Below the pieces are notes generated by a model. The model worked only from the letters and a program-made list of their open reading frames with translations. It was not told the origin of the DNA and did not search any database. 7,257 nt of DNA, taken from contig DATKMG010000118.1 in NCBI GenBank assembly GCA_035541995.1, positions 1 to 7,257 of the forward strand, in the 5' to 3' direction. This DNA is from DATKMG01 sp035541995 (lineage in GTDB: Bacteria; Acidobacteriota; Terriglobia; Versatilivoradales; Versatilivoraceae). Positions 1 through 6,078 of the stretch are shown here, in pieces (positions within the stretch are counted from its first letter, which is position 1; every line of letters starts with the position of its first letter). A program made the translations under genes and the position numbers.

Positions 1-624
1 GACCACTATCTTGCCATCGGCGACTGGGGTCGTTGTCAAATTGCTTCAATCAATACCGCAAAAAACAAGCGTTACGAAGGAATGACTGTTGCGGCGGTCG
101 CCAGTGCCACCGGAAAGAAGCCCGCCGAAGTTGTGTTTGACCTGTTGAAAGATGAGGAAGGTTCTGTACCGGCCATTTATTTCTTGATGAGTGAGGACGA
201 CGTCCGATATGCAATGCAGCGTCCCTGGGTCTCTTTTGGATCGGATGGCTCGGCAGTACGGTTGGATGGAGTCCTGGGGCAGGGAAAACCTCACCCACGC
301 TGGTATGGCACGTTTCCGCGAATCCTCGGAAAATATGTCAGGGAGGAGCACGTGCTGACAATCGAGGAGGCTATCCGGAAAATGACCTCCCTCAATGCAG
401 CCAAACTCGGGATTTCAGACCGAGGGCTTCTCAGGGCGGGAATGAAAGGCGACATCACGGTTTTCGACCCTGCGCGAATCACCGATAGAGCAACATTCCA
501 AAAGCCGAACCAATACGCCGAAGGGATTGAATACGTCTTTGTCAACGGCGTGGCGGTGATAGAAAGAGGGAATCACATGGGGACAAAGCCGGGAAGGATA
601 GTACGACGCAATATTCAAAATTGA
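1..624 (+). CDS. N-acyl-D-amino-acid deacylase (D-aminoacylase), C-terminal part
   Basis: The reading frame is open from the first base, so the gene starts outside the window; 207 codons and the stop are visible, against about 480-550 residues for the family. Members are zinc-dependent amidohydrolases that hydrolyse N-acyl-D-amino acids to a carboxylate and the free D-amino acid. Visible family features, numbered in the fragment: a GSDG motif at about residues 80-83, whose Asp82 matches the catalytic Asp of D-aminoacylases; the downstream HPRWYGTFPRIL block at about 98-109; and the C-terminal strand block GMKGDITVFDP, typical of the small beta-domain of amidohydrolases. The segment before it (GDWGRCQIAS, then EGMTVAAVA) also fits the family. 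The metal-binding N-terminal half lies outside the window, so activity and the exact D-amino-acid preference cannot be judged. The permease gene follows after 31 bases on the same strand, suggesting one transcript. Family assignment is firm; substrate is not. Confidence 0.9.
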   Translation, partial: DHYLAIGDWGRCQIASINTAKNKRYEGMTVAAVASATGKKPAEVVFDLLKDEEGSVPAIYFLMSEDDVRYAMQRPWVSFGSDGSAVRLDGVLGQGKPHPRWYGTFPRILGKYVREEHVLTIEEAIRKMTSLNAAKLGISDRGLLRAGMKGDITVFDPARITDRATFQKPNQYAEGIEYVFVNGVAVIERGNHMGTKPGRIVRRNIQN

Positions 625-655
625 TCCTCAACAAATAAACCGGAAACAGACAACT

Positions 656-2035
656 ATGGATAGGAATTCTTCGGACCCTTCAGCCGAGGTCCAACGCGCC
701 GCTCCTGTGGAATTGAAGAGGGCAATGGGGTTGCTGGACTGCACCTTGCTGGTGATCGGGGCCATCATTGGGTCAGGCATCTTTCTAACCCCCAGCAGTG
801 TAGCCAGGGAGACGCAAAGCGTTAGTGGAATTCTGTTTGTTTGGATCATGGGCGGCCTCCTGAGCTTGTCGGGGGCGATGACTTTTGCCGAGCTGGGAGC
901 AGCTTATCCGGAAGCCGGAGGGATCTATGTATTTCTTCAGGAAGCCTATGGAGCCCCGCTGGCCTTCCTTTACGGGTGGTGTGTGTTCTTTGTCATTAAC
1001 TCAGGCTCCATTGCTACGCTGGGCTCGGCCTTCGCGATCTACCTGGGTTATCTCGTGCCGTTGTCTTCTGGTGTTTGTCGGGGAATTGCCGTCATTTCCA
1101 TCGGGTTGCTCACGCTGGTCAATTGCCTCGGAGTGCAGCCGGGGGTCTGGGTCCAGAATCTTCTCACGGTCATCAAAATCGGGTCGCTCATTGGGATCGC
1201 GGGAGTCCTATTTTCTTCTACCCATGCGACCCTTCACGGGGTACTTGGGGCAACCCCATCGAACCAACCCTTGCCCTGGGTGGGATATGGCATCGCCATG
1301 ATCGGAGTTCTTTGGACTTATCATGGTTGGCATCTTCTGACATTCGCGGCCGGAGAAGTTAAGAATCCAACCAGAAATCTGACAGGGGGACTTTTCCTTG
1401 GAACTCTTGTCTCAATGGCTCTCTACCTCACCGTCAACTTAGGCTATCTGGCAATTCTTCCTTTCAATGCTTTGCAGTCCTCTTCGCGAGTGGCCAGCGA
1501 TGCTATGCAGATCGCTCTTGGCCCCTGGGGGGGAACGGTCGTGGCCGTCGCCATCCTGATATCCATAGTTGGGGCAATGAACAGCAATATTCTAGGGGGA
1601 CCCCGCGTGCTTTATGCCATGGCCCACGAGGGCTTGTTCTTTCAGTCAGCAGCCTTGGTTCATCCCCGGTTTCGAGTGCCATGGGTTTCGATTGTATTGG
1701 GCAGTGTCTGGGCTGCTATTTTGACTTTCATGGGGAGTTTCGAACGCCTGTTCAACTATGTGATTTTCGTGGCCTGGATCTTTTACGCACTGGGGGCAGC
1801 CGGAGCCATTGTCCTGCGCCGCAAACATCCAGAACTCCCGCGCCCCTATAAGGTTTGGGGCTATCCCTGGATGCCGATTCTGTTCATTCTGGTAAGTTTT
1901 CTAATTGTGTTAAACGTCATAGTCAACGACTTCAAAAACTCATCCTGGGGGCTCCTGGTCGTGCTGACAGGGCTACCGGCGTACCTTTACTGGAACAGGA
2001 AACGAAAAGCAGACCCCGGAGCTACTCTTTCCTGA
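656..2035 (+). CDS. APC-superfamily amino acid permease (SteT/LAT-like)
   Basis: 459 residues with about 12 hydrophobic segments, the usual size for an inner-membrane amino acid transporter of the APC family. Clear signatures are the TM1 substrate-binding loop GAIIGSGIF at residues 35-43, the block AELGAAYPEAGGIYVFL at 78-94, the TM6 region ending in GEVKNPTRN at 233-241, GGPRVLYAMAHEG at 314-326, and the cytoplasmic RPYKVWGYPWMP at 396-407. This pattern is closest to the LAT/SteT-like branch (serine/threonine exchangers and related permeases), but the substrate cannot be read from sequence. The ATG at 656 has only a weak upstream GGAAA-type site; an internal ATG at 725 sits behind AGAGGG but would remove the LKR segment that normally precedes TM1, so I keep 656. 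It follows the D-aminoacylase by 31 bases and may import or export amino acids linked to that enzyme. Its last 14 bases overlap the convergent nitroreductase gene. Confidence 0.93.
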   Translation: MDRNSSDPSAEVQRAAPVELKRAMGLLDCTLLVIGAIIGSGIFLTPSSVARETQSVSGILFVWIMGGLLSLSGAMTFAELGAAYPEAGGIYVFLQEAYGAPLAFLYGWCVFFVINSGSIATLGSAFAIYLGYLVPLSSGVCRGIAVISIGLLTLVNCLGVQPGVWVQNLLTVIKIGSLIGIAGVLFSSTHATLHGVLGATPSNQPLPWVGYGIAMIGVLWTYHGWHLLTFAAGEVKNPTRNLTGGLFLGTLVSMALYLTVNLGYLAILPFNALQSSSRVASDAMQIALGPWGGTVVAVAILISIVGAMNSNILGGPRVLYAMAHEGLFFQSAALVHPRFRVPWVSIVLGSVWAAILTFMGSFERLFNYVIFVAWIFYALGAAGAIVLRRKHPELPRPYKVWGYPWMPILFILVSFLIVLNVIVNDFKNSSWGLLVVLTGLPAYLYWNRKRKADPGATLS

Positions 2036-2570
2036 CATCCTGGGGCTCAACGCAATGGACTAAGTCGGTCAGCCCGCGCCGGGTCGTGAGTCCCGGGCTT
2101 TCTGCCGGATAGCCAATGGGCAACATGGCCACAGGCCGAAGACCCTCTGGTAGCTGAAGGACTTGGCTGATCTCCTGATCGTTGAAAGCTCCCACCCACA
2201 CCGTTCCGAGGCCAAGGTCCGTGACGGCCAGCATGGCGAAGGTACAGGCGATAGTCGCATCCTGCAAGGAATAGAGAAATTCACCTCTTTCCTTGTACCT
2301 CCGGGAGGAACGAGCCGCATGCTGGCAGAAAATCAAGACCAATGGGGCGGTAGCAATGAATTCCTGCTCAAGAGCGGCCCGGGCTAGGGCTGACTTATGA
2401 AACGGATCGGTGACAAGATAGACTTCATAGGCTTGCAAGTTCCCGGCCGACGGGGCAGAGTTGCTCGCTTCCAGGATCTTGTGAAGTTTTTCTGACTCAA
2501 CGGGATCCTTCTTAAAGGCCCGAACGGAATGCCGGAAGCTAATCAGGTCGAAGAAATTCATGGCGTTCAT
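2022..2570 (-). CDS. Nitroreductase-family FMN oxidoreductase
   Basis: A protein of 182 residues from the ATG at 2570, a normal size for small bacterial nitroreductases, which are usually homodimeric, bind FMN and use NAD(P)H to reduce nitroaromatics, quinones or unknown substrates. FMN-phosphate contacts are suggested by FRHSVRAFK near the N-terminus (Arg13, Ser15 and Arg17). Next come SAPSAGNLQAYEV (about 38-50), the DATIACTFAMLAVTDLGLGTVWVGAF helix-strand region (about 104-129) and PIGYPAE (about 151-157), all in family order. Three in-frame ATGs are possible (2591, 2570, 2561). The one at 2570 is preferred because a weak AGG lies 8 bases upstream; none has a strong Shine-Dalgarno. The start lies right beside the nested repeat element at 2595-2804, so the original 5' region may have been altered. 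The physiological substrate is unknown. It lies downstream of the subtilase on the same strand, but 350 bases and strong hairpins separate them, so a shared transcript is doubtful. Confidence 0.88.
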   Translation of the reverse strand: MNAMNFFDLISFRHSVRAFKKDPVESEKLHKILEASNSAPSAGNLQAYEVYLVTDPFHKSALARAALEQEFIATAPLVLIFCQHAARSSRRYKERGEFLYSLQDATIACTFAMLAVTDLGLGTVWVGAFNDQEISQVLQLPEGLRPVAMLPIGYPAESPGLTTRRGLTDLVHCVEPQDVRKE

Positions 2571-2594
2571 GAAAATGGCCTGAAAGGCCATGGA

Positions 2595-2804
2595 AGAGTA
2601 GCCCAGGGTACAGCGGACGAATAGCAGGAGCCGAAGGCGACTGCCGGCCGCGACGCCCTGGGACTAAGATTCCGAAATATAGCTCAACTCCTCGATCAGG
2701 CGCGGGGAGTCTGCCCGCGCCTGATCGAGGAGTAAGAGTCGGTGATACACGATGACCCAGGGCGTCGCTCGCCAAAAATCGCTCGCTTTGCCCTGGGCTA
2801 CTCT
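2595..2804. repeat. Nested concentric inverted-repeat (BIME/REP-like) element
   Basis: Three perfect inverted-repeat pairs sit one inside another: outer arms 2595-2608 and 2791-2804 (14 bp, AGAGTAGCCCAGGG), middle arms 2650-2662 and 2756-2768 (13 bp, GCGACGCCCTGGG), and inner arms 2687-2706 and 2714-2733 (20 bp, seven-base loop). Each flank is also a hairpin of its own with CCCAGGG and CCCTGGG feet (2602-2608 with 2656-2662; 2756-2763 with 2790-2797), so the element reads as two opposed REP-like units around a perfect core stem. The right unit also holds a direct repeat TCGCTCGC at 2765-2772 and 2779-2786. It fills most of the gene-free stretch 2592-2922; 2805-2922 shows nothing I can assign. 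The core stem could end or stabilise the subtilase transcript. No transposase is nearby, so mobility would need an enzyme elsewhere. Confidence 0.85.
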
Positions 2805-2922
2805 CCTTCGCCCACTTTGTGGGCTGGATGCCATTTTTCATCCGCAGTGGCGAGCTTCAAGGGCCATGGGGCTTTTGAAATCGAGACTCACCATTCAAAA
2901 CAAAATAACGCCTTGCTTACGC

Positions 2923-4194
2923 TCAGTATTGGGTAATAGCCAGATTCACCGCTCGATAGGCATTGACGACACCACCGGAGGTAATCCTCCCCTTCAAAGA
3001 GTCCAGTGGGGTTACACTCTTCATGAGGACTTCTCTGAGTTGGACAGCTGTCAATGTCGGTCGAGCAGACAGCACGAGTCCAGCCACACCACTGACCACA
3101 GGAGCGGCACTGGAAGTTCCACCGCTCACTTCGTAGACACTCCGATTGTCTTTGAGTGATGTCGTGAAATTGTCTCCGATAGCTGCAATCTGAACTCGCC
3201 TGATCCCCCAGTTGGATCCACGAGTCTGTCCATCAAATTTGTACTCATAGAGCTCTCCTTTGAAATCAACTTCGGCTACATTGACAATGTTTTCAGATTC
3301 TATACACTGAGGGTATAAACAGTTCTCAGCGCGATCAATATCCCGGCCATCGTTTCCAGCACCTGCGACGAGCAGGACATTTTTGCTGGCAGCATATCGA
3401 ATCGCGTCTTTCAAGGTTGCCAATTTGTCAGGCCGGTCATCGTTGACAAATCCACTCCAGTTAATGACCCTGGCACCGTTATCCGCGGCATATCGAATGG
3501 CTCTGACGGCTCGTTCAATCCGTTGATCGTCTATCTCTGACATCTTGACACCTTGCGCCCCAATCTTGAGTAGCATCATAGAAACCTGCCAGTTGATTCC
3601 GGCGACTCCGATCCCGTTGTTTCCTTGCGCCCCGATTATGCCCATGGCGGACACTGAGTGCCGGTAAGGCTGGATTCGGGATCGATCCGTCCCATCGAAA
3701 ATGTACGGGTCCGGGTCTGGATCGTTGAAAACGAAATCCCATCCCATGACGTCATCGATGTAACCGTTATGATCATCGTCGATCCCATTCGTCTCCTTTG
3801 GATACCCGTTTGCATCGAATCCCGACTCTCCGGGGTTTTTCCAGATGTTCGCAGCAAGGTCCTCATGTTGGTAAAAGAACCCATCGTCCAAGAGAGCCAC
3901 AACGACTCTCCGACTGCCTGTAGTGATGCTCCAGGCTCGCTCAATATCCAGAGTAATTCCTGGACGGATGTCGAGGTCCTTCCAGGCAGCTTGGTATGAG
4001 CGAGTAGTAGCAGCAACATGTCCGCCTGGGTGGTAGAAGCTCAATTGACTCGGATACAAAGAATCGTTTGGAACTGTTCTCTTCTCAGCTGGCAAGGATG
4101 ATAAATGAGGCCGGAGCACTATCAGGGTGACTATGAGGAAAATACCTAAAGACACTCCAACCTTTGTTACAAACCGGGTTTTGGGGGTTGTCAT
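2923..4194 (-). CDS. Membrane-anchored subtilisin-like serine protease (S8 family)
   Basis: 423 residues from the ATG at 4194; an upstream TTG at 4200 is in frame but too close to the ribosome site. Residues about 10-28 form one hydrophobic segment after a basic start, a signal anchor or uncleaved signal, so the catalytic domain should lie outside the cytoplasm. The catalytic set is present: Asp103 in VVVALLDDG, His179 in RHSVSAMGIIGA, oxyanion Asn281 in LVAGAGNDG, and Ser361 in GTSSAAPVVSG. Between Asp and His lies an Asp/Asn-rich insert, NGIDDDHNGYIDDVMGWDF (about 136-154), a probable calcium-binding loop common in bacterial subtilases. Cys292 and Cys297 could form a disulfide. The usual HGTHVAG is changed to HSVSAMG, keeping only the first His and the last Gly, and APHV is APVV. 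No I9 propeptide is evident. It may be an active protease or a divergent one; target unknown. Repeat elements lie on both sides. Confidence 0.92.
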   Translation of the reverse strand: MTTPKTRFVTKVGVSLGIFLIVTLIVLRPHLSSLPAEKRTVPNDSLYPSQLSFYHPGGHVAATTRSYQAAWKDLDIRPGITLDIERAWSITTGSRRVVVALLDDGFFYQHEDLAANIWKNPGESGFDANGYPKETNGIDDDHNGYIDDVMGWDFVFNDPDPDPYIFDGTDRSRIQPYRHSVSAMGIIGAQGNNGIGVAGINWQVSMMLLKIGAQGVKMSEIDDQRIERAVRAIRYAADNGARVINWSGFVNDDRPDKLATLKDAIRYAASKNVLLVAGAGNDGRDIDRAENCLYPQCIESENIVNVAEVDFKGELYEYKFDGQTRGSNWGIRRVQIAAIGDNFTTSLKDNRSVYEVSGGTSSAAPVVSGVAGLVLSARPTLTAVQLREVLMKSVTPLDSLKGRITSGGVVNAYRAVNLAITQY

Positions 4195-4202
4195 GTCCAA
4201 AT

Positions 4203-4210
4203 CACCTCTT
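4203..4210 (-). promoter_or_regulatory. Ribosome binding site of the subtilase gene
   Basis: AAGAGGTG on the minus strand ends 8 bases before the ATG at 4194 and only 2 bases before the in-frame TTG at 4200. Spacing therefore favours the ATG start. Confidence 0.65.
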
Positions 4211-4275
4211 CCATTTCTTCACGTTTCAACACTCGTTCCGCGTGTATTTGATACTCGCCGTAGTTGGGAGAACTG

Positions 4276-4456
4276 GGCTCCGGTAGGAGCCTAATGTCTG
4301 TAGAGAATTCCGTCCTTTTGCATCTCCACCGCCTCAGCCGGGCGCAATGTCGAGATTGCAGGGCGGAATGGAAAATAGCTTCATATCCCGCCCGGCTGAG
4401 GCGGTGGGATATTACTGGGGTCTCTTTTCTATAAACATCTGGCTCCTAGCGGAGCC
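4276..4456. repeat. MITE-like element with long imperfect inverted termini
   Basis: The left end (4276-4344) and the reverse complement of the right end (4389-4456) align over almost 70 bases. Both begin with a small hairpin, GGCTCC-NNNN-GGAGCC (4276-4291 and 4441-4456), continue through ATGT and TAGA matches, and end in a perfect 19-bp match (4326-4344 with 4389-4407, CCACCGCCTCAGCCGGGCG). I count 26 identities in the first 34 aligned positions, then a divergent stretch before the 19-bp block. The middle (4345-4388) holds a minor GCAAT/ATTGC hairpin at 4344-4348 and 4355-4359. There is no ORF in it. It sits upstream of the subtilase. No clear target-site duplication is visible at the edges. 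The rest of 4195-4723 holds only the doubtful ORF at 4465-4659 and the upstream region of the adenosine-kinase-family gene. Confidence 0.82.
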
Positions 4457-4464
4457 GCCACCTA

Positions 4465-4659
4465 CTATTGAATCATTTCGCCTCGTCTTTCTTGATAATT
4501 AATCGCGGTTGGACGCCAAGCTTCCTGAGCAATTTCGAATATTTGATTTTCGAATCCCTTGGGAATTGTCTCCAATTGAGTCTGCATCTGACGCCTTACT
4601 AGAGTATCATTCTCTGATGATGAGGGGGATTTTCTCCATGGAATCTCGACTTCTTCCAT
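4465..4659 (-). CDS. Doubtful small hypothetical protein (64 aa)
   Basis: I do not recognise this ORF. It starts at an ATG with no convincing ribosome site and ends 8 bases from the repeat element. The product is hydrophilic and charged (MEEVEIPWRKSP at the start, EIAQEAWRPTAINYQERRG near the end), with no cysteine, signal peptide or membrane segment. The composition looks more protein-like than most shadow ORFs, and no gene competes for this stretch on the plus strand. Its third codon positions look A/T-richer than those of neighbouring genes. Against it: no start signal, no known motif, short length. It could be a remnant of a larger gene cut short by the repeat element, or chance. Confidence 0.25.
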   Translation of the reverse strand: MEEVEIPWRKSPSSSENDTLVRRQMQTQLETIPKGFENQIFEIAQEAWRPTAINYQERRGEMIQ

Positions 4660-4723
4660 GAAGCGACGAAACCTGCCTATTGATGAGAATCGATGGTGGA
4701 ATCTTTCAACTTAGGAGTGACAC

Positions 4724-5206
4724 ATGGAACTAAAGACGATTCGACTGAAATTCCCTGAGGGATGTAACGTGATTCTAGGTCAAACCCACTTCATCAAGAC
4801 GGTCGAGGACCTCTATGAGGTGTTAGTGGGGGCCGTGCCTGGCATTCAATTCGGCCTGGCCTTCAATGAAGCTTCTGGACCTTGCCTGGTGCGAAGGGAA
4901 GGTACTGACACCGAACTTATTGAAGTGGCAGTGAACAACATTCAAGAGATTGGAGCCGGACATACTTTTTTCATTGTCTTGCGCAACGCTTTCCCCATCA
5001 ACGTGTTGAATGCGGTGAAGAACTGCCAGGAGGTGTGCACCGTTTTTTGCGCCACTGCCAATCCTGTGGAAGTGATCGTGGCGGAAACGGCGCAGGGGCG
5101 AGGAATCATTGGGGTCGTGGACGGGTCATCACCCAAAGGGGTCGAGGGAGAGGAGGAAATCAAGCATCGCAAGGAATTGCTGCGACGCTTTAAGTACAAG
5201 TTGTAG
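4724..5206 (+). CDS. Adenosine-specific kinase family protein (DUF355/Adenosine_kin)
   Basis: 160 residues, the full usual length of this small family, best known from archaea and deep-branching bacteria and described as an adenosine-specific kinase with a fold unrelated to ribokinase-type adenosine kinases. Conserved blocks run through the protein: GLAFNEASGPCLVRREGTD (44-62), NNIQEIGAGHTFFIVLRNAFP (71-91), FCATANPVEV (108-117) and QGRGIIGVVDG with SPKGVE (124-141), followed by a basic tail. No signal peptide or membrane segment, so it should be cytoplasmic. The ATG at 4724 has a good AGGAG at 4713-4717 with six bases of spacing. It is transcribed alone, away from the subtilase and toward the ACT-domain gene, with a strong hairpin just after its stop. 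Family membership is confident from the motifs; the biochemical role rests on little work in the family and should be treated as provisional here. Confidence 0.9.
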   Translation: MELKTIRLKFPEGCNVILGQTHFIKTVEDLYEVLVGAVPGIQFGLAFNEASGPCLVRREGTDTELIEVAVNNIQEIGAGHTFFIVLRNAFPINVLNAVKNCQEVCTVFCATANPVEVIVAETAQGRGIIGVVDGSSPKGVEGEEEIKHRKELLRRFKYKL

Positions 5207-5209
5207 ACA

Positions 5210-5230
5210 ACGGCGGCCATCGGCCGCCGT
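5210..5230. terminator. Hairpin between convergent genes, probable terminator
   Basis: A perfect 9-bp stem, ACGGCGGCC with GGCCGCCGT, and a three-base loop begins three bases after the stop of the adenosine-kinase-family gene and lies 54 bases past the stop of the convergent ACT gene. The plus side is followed only by a short T run, so it is not a textbook intrinsic terminator, but its position suits a two-way terminator or 3'-end stabiliser. Confidence 0.65.
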
Positions 5231-5284
5231 AGGTTTCCATCGATCAAGCTCGCTGCTTTTCGAAATCGGTCGGACGGCTCGGTT

Positions 5285-5698
5285 TTACGCCACTCCCAAT
5301 GCCTTGGCAGCTTTCTTCAGATCACCGGTTTTTACCCACAACAGGCCGCCGAAACGGCCGGCACCAGCGCTGATTGCCTGCATCGCCACAACGTTAATCT
5401 TGGCGGCTGCCAACTTGCCCATAATTTCGGCCACAGCTCCAGGACGATCGTCTGCCTGGATATGGAAGCCGGTTTTCTTTTTGCTTAAGTCCAGCTTCAA
5501 TTTCTTGGCTGCCTCCATCAGGGCGGCGGTATCCGAGGCAACCAAATCCAATTGCCCCTTCTTCCCCTTTGGGAACCCGCTAAAAGCCAACAGATTCACT
5601 CCGGCGTCACGCAGCCCTTCCAGGATTTGCGCCGCCTTACCAGGCTTATCAGGGACTATCACATAGAAATATTCCACCCGACAAATCTCGTCTGCCAT
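5285..5698 (-). CDS. Tandem ACT-domain protein
   Basis: 137 residues from the ATG at 5698, chosen because GGAGGTG lies just upstream; a longer in-frame ATG at 5797 would add 33 residues of low-complexity sequence without a ribosome site. Two ACT-type regulatory domains follow each other. The first, about residues 8-66, has the turn VPDKPGKAAQILEGLRDAG; the second, about 76-135, has ADDRPGAVAEIMGKLAAAKINV. Nothing else is attached: no catalytic, DNA-binding or membrane domain. ACT domains usually bind amino acids or other small ligands at dimer interfaces, so this is probably a free-standing ligand-binding regulator acting on an unknown partner. It lies downstream of the amidohydrolase on the same strand, but a 372-base repeat-bearing spacer argues for its own promoter. 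The domain call is confident; ligand and partner are unknown. Confidence 0.87.
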   Translation of the reverse strand: MADEICRVEYFYVIVPDKPGKAAQILEGLRDAGVNLLAFSGFPKGKKGQLDLVASDTAALMEAAKKLKLDLSKKKTGFHIQADDRPGAVAEIMGKLAAAKINVVAMQAISAGAGRFGGLLWVKTGDLKKAAKALGVA

Positions 5699-5701
5699 AA
5701 A

Positions 5702-5708
5702 CACCTCC
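5702..5708 (-). promoter_or_regulatory. Ribosome binding site of the ACT-domain gene
   Basis: GGAGGTG on the minus strand, with GGAGG five bases from the ATG at 5698. It is the strongest Shine-Dalgarno of the main genes here and fixes the short start. Confidence 0.8.
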
Positions 5709-5834
5709 GGTTTAAAGTTAAATTTGGATCCCAGGGCCACCCAGTCAGACCAAGCTGGAGGAGGAAAGAACTCGACACACCCACCACAGATTCCCAAGCC
5801 CCTTCATCCCTCCACTCAAAAACTGGAAAAGTCA

Positions 5835-6078
5835 AGGAGTGAAATGTAAATCCAGCATGGATACACTACCCCCGAATCCAGCTGGAGGTCAACCCCTGCG
5901 TTTGCTCCCATTGCGATTCAAAGTGCGACTGGAGACCCCGTACCCCTGCAGTGTTTTTCTGGGAGCGCGACGAGGGCGTCCCGTCTCCAGAGCTCTGGAG
6001 GCGCCGCGTTCCCGTGGCAACGGAGCCTGGAGTATTGACCTCAGTCCTCCGTACTCTGAATTGCACCTTTTCACTCCT
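5835..6078. repeat. Inverted-repeat-rich spacer element
   Basis: AGGAGTGAAA at 5835-5844 is matched by its reverse complement at 6069-6078, bracketing almost the whole spacer; the right copy overlaps the amidohydrolase stop codon. Inside are an 8-bp inverted pair CTGGAGAC (5929-5936) with GTCTCCAG (5983-5990) and a perfect 16-bp palindrome CTCCAGAGCTCTGGAG at 5985-6000. A GGGAGCGCG motif at 5961-5969 recurs near the window end. The palindrome and 8-bp pair are alternative structures. The outer pair is short enough that chance is possible, so element borders are uncertain. The rest of the gene-free stretch 5699-6070 holds the ACT ribosome site and no ORF I believe. Confidence 0.5.

Noticed and set aside
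2539..2841. 100-codon minus-strand ORF across the nested repeat
   Set aside because: It runs through the inverted-repeat arms and into the nitroreductase in another frame; its sequence simply reflects the repeat.
4193..4216. Seven-codon upstream ORF whose stop overlaps the subtilase ATG
   Set aside because: The ATGA overlap would fit translational coupling, but the ORF contains the subtilase's own ribosome site and has none of its own; chance is likely.
4276..4456. CRISPR-like repeat pair
   Set aside because: Only two copies in opposite orientation and no regular spacers or cas genes.
5109..5666. 185-codon plus-strand ORF
   Set aside because: It overlaps the end of the adenosine-kinase-family gene and lies opposite the ACT gene; the product is low-complexity and rich in Arg, Ser and Ala, as expected for a shadow frame.
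5699..5797. N-terminal extension of the ACT protein to an upstream ATG
   Set aside because: The added 33 residues match no ACT protein, and the ATG at 5698 has a strong GGAGGTG.
5866..6066. 66-codon minus-strand ORF in the spacer
   Set aside because: No ribosome site or recognisable motif, and it overlaps the palindrome at 5985-6000.
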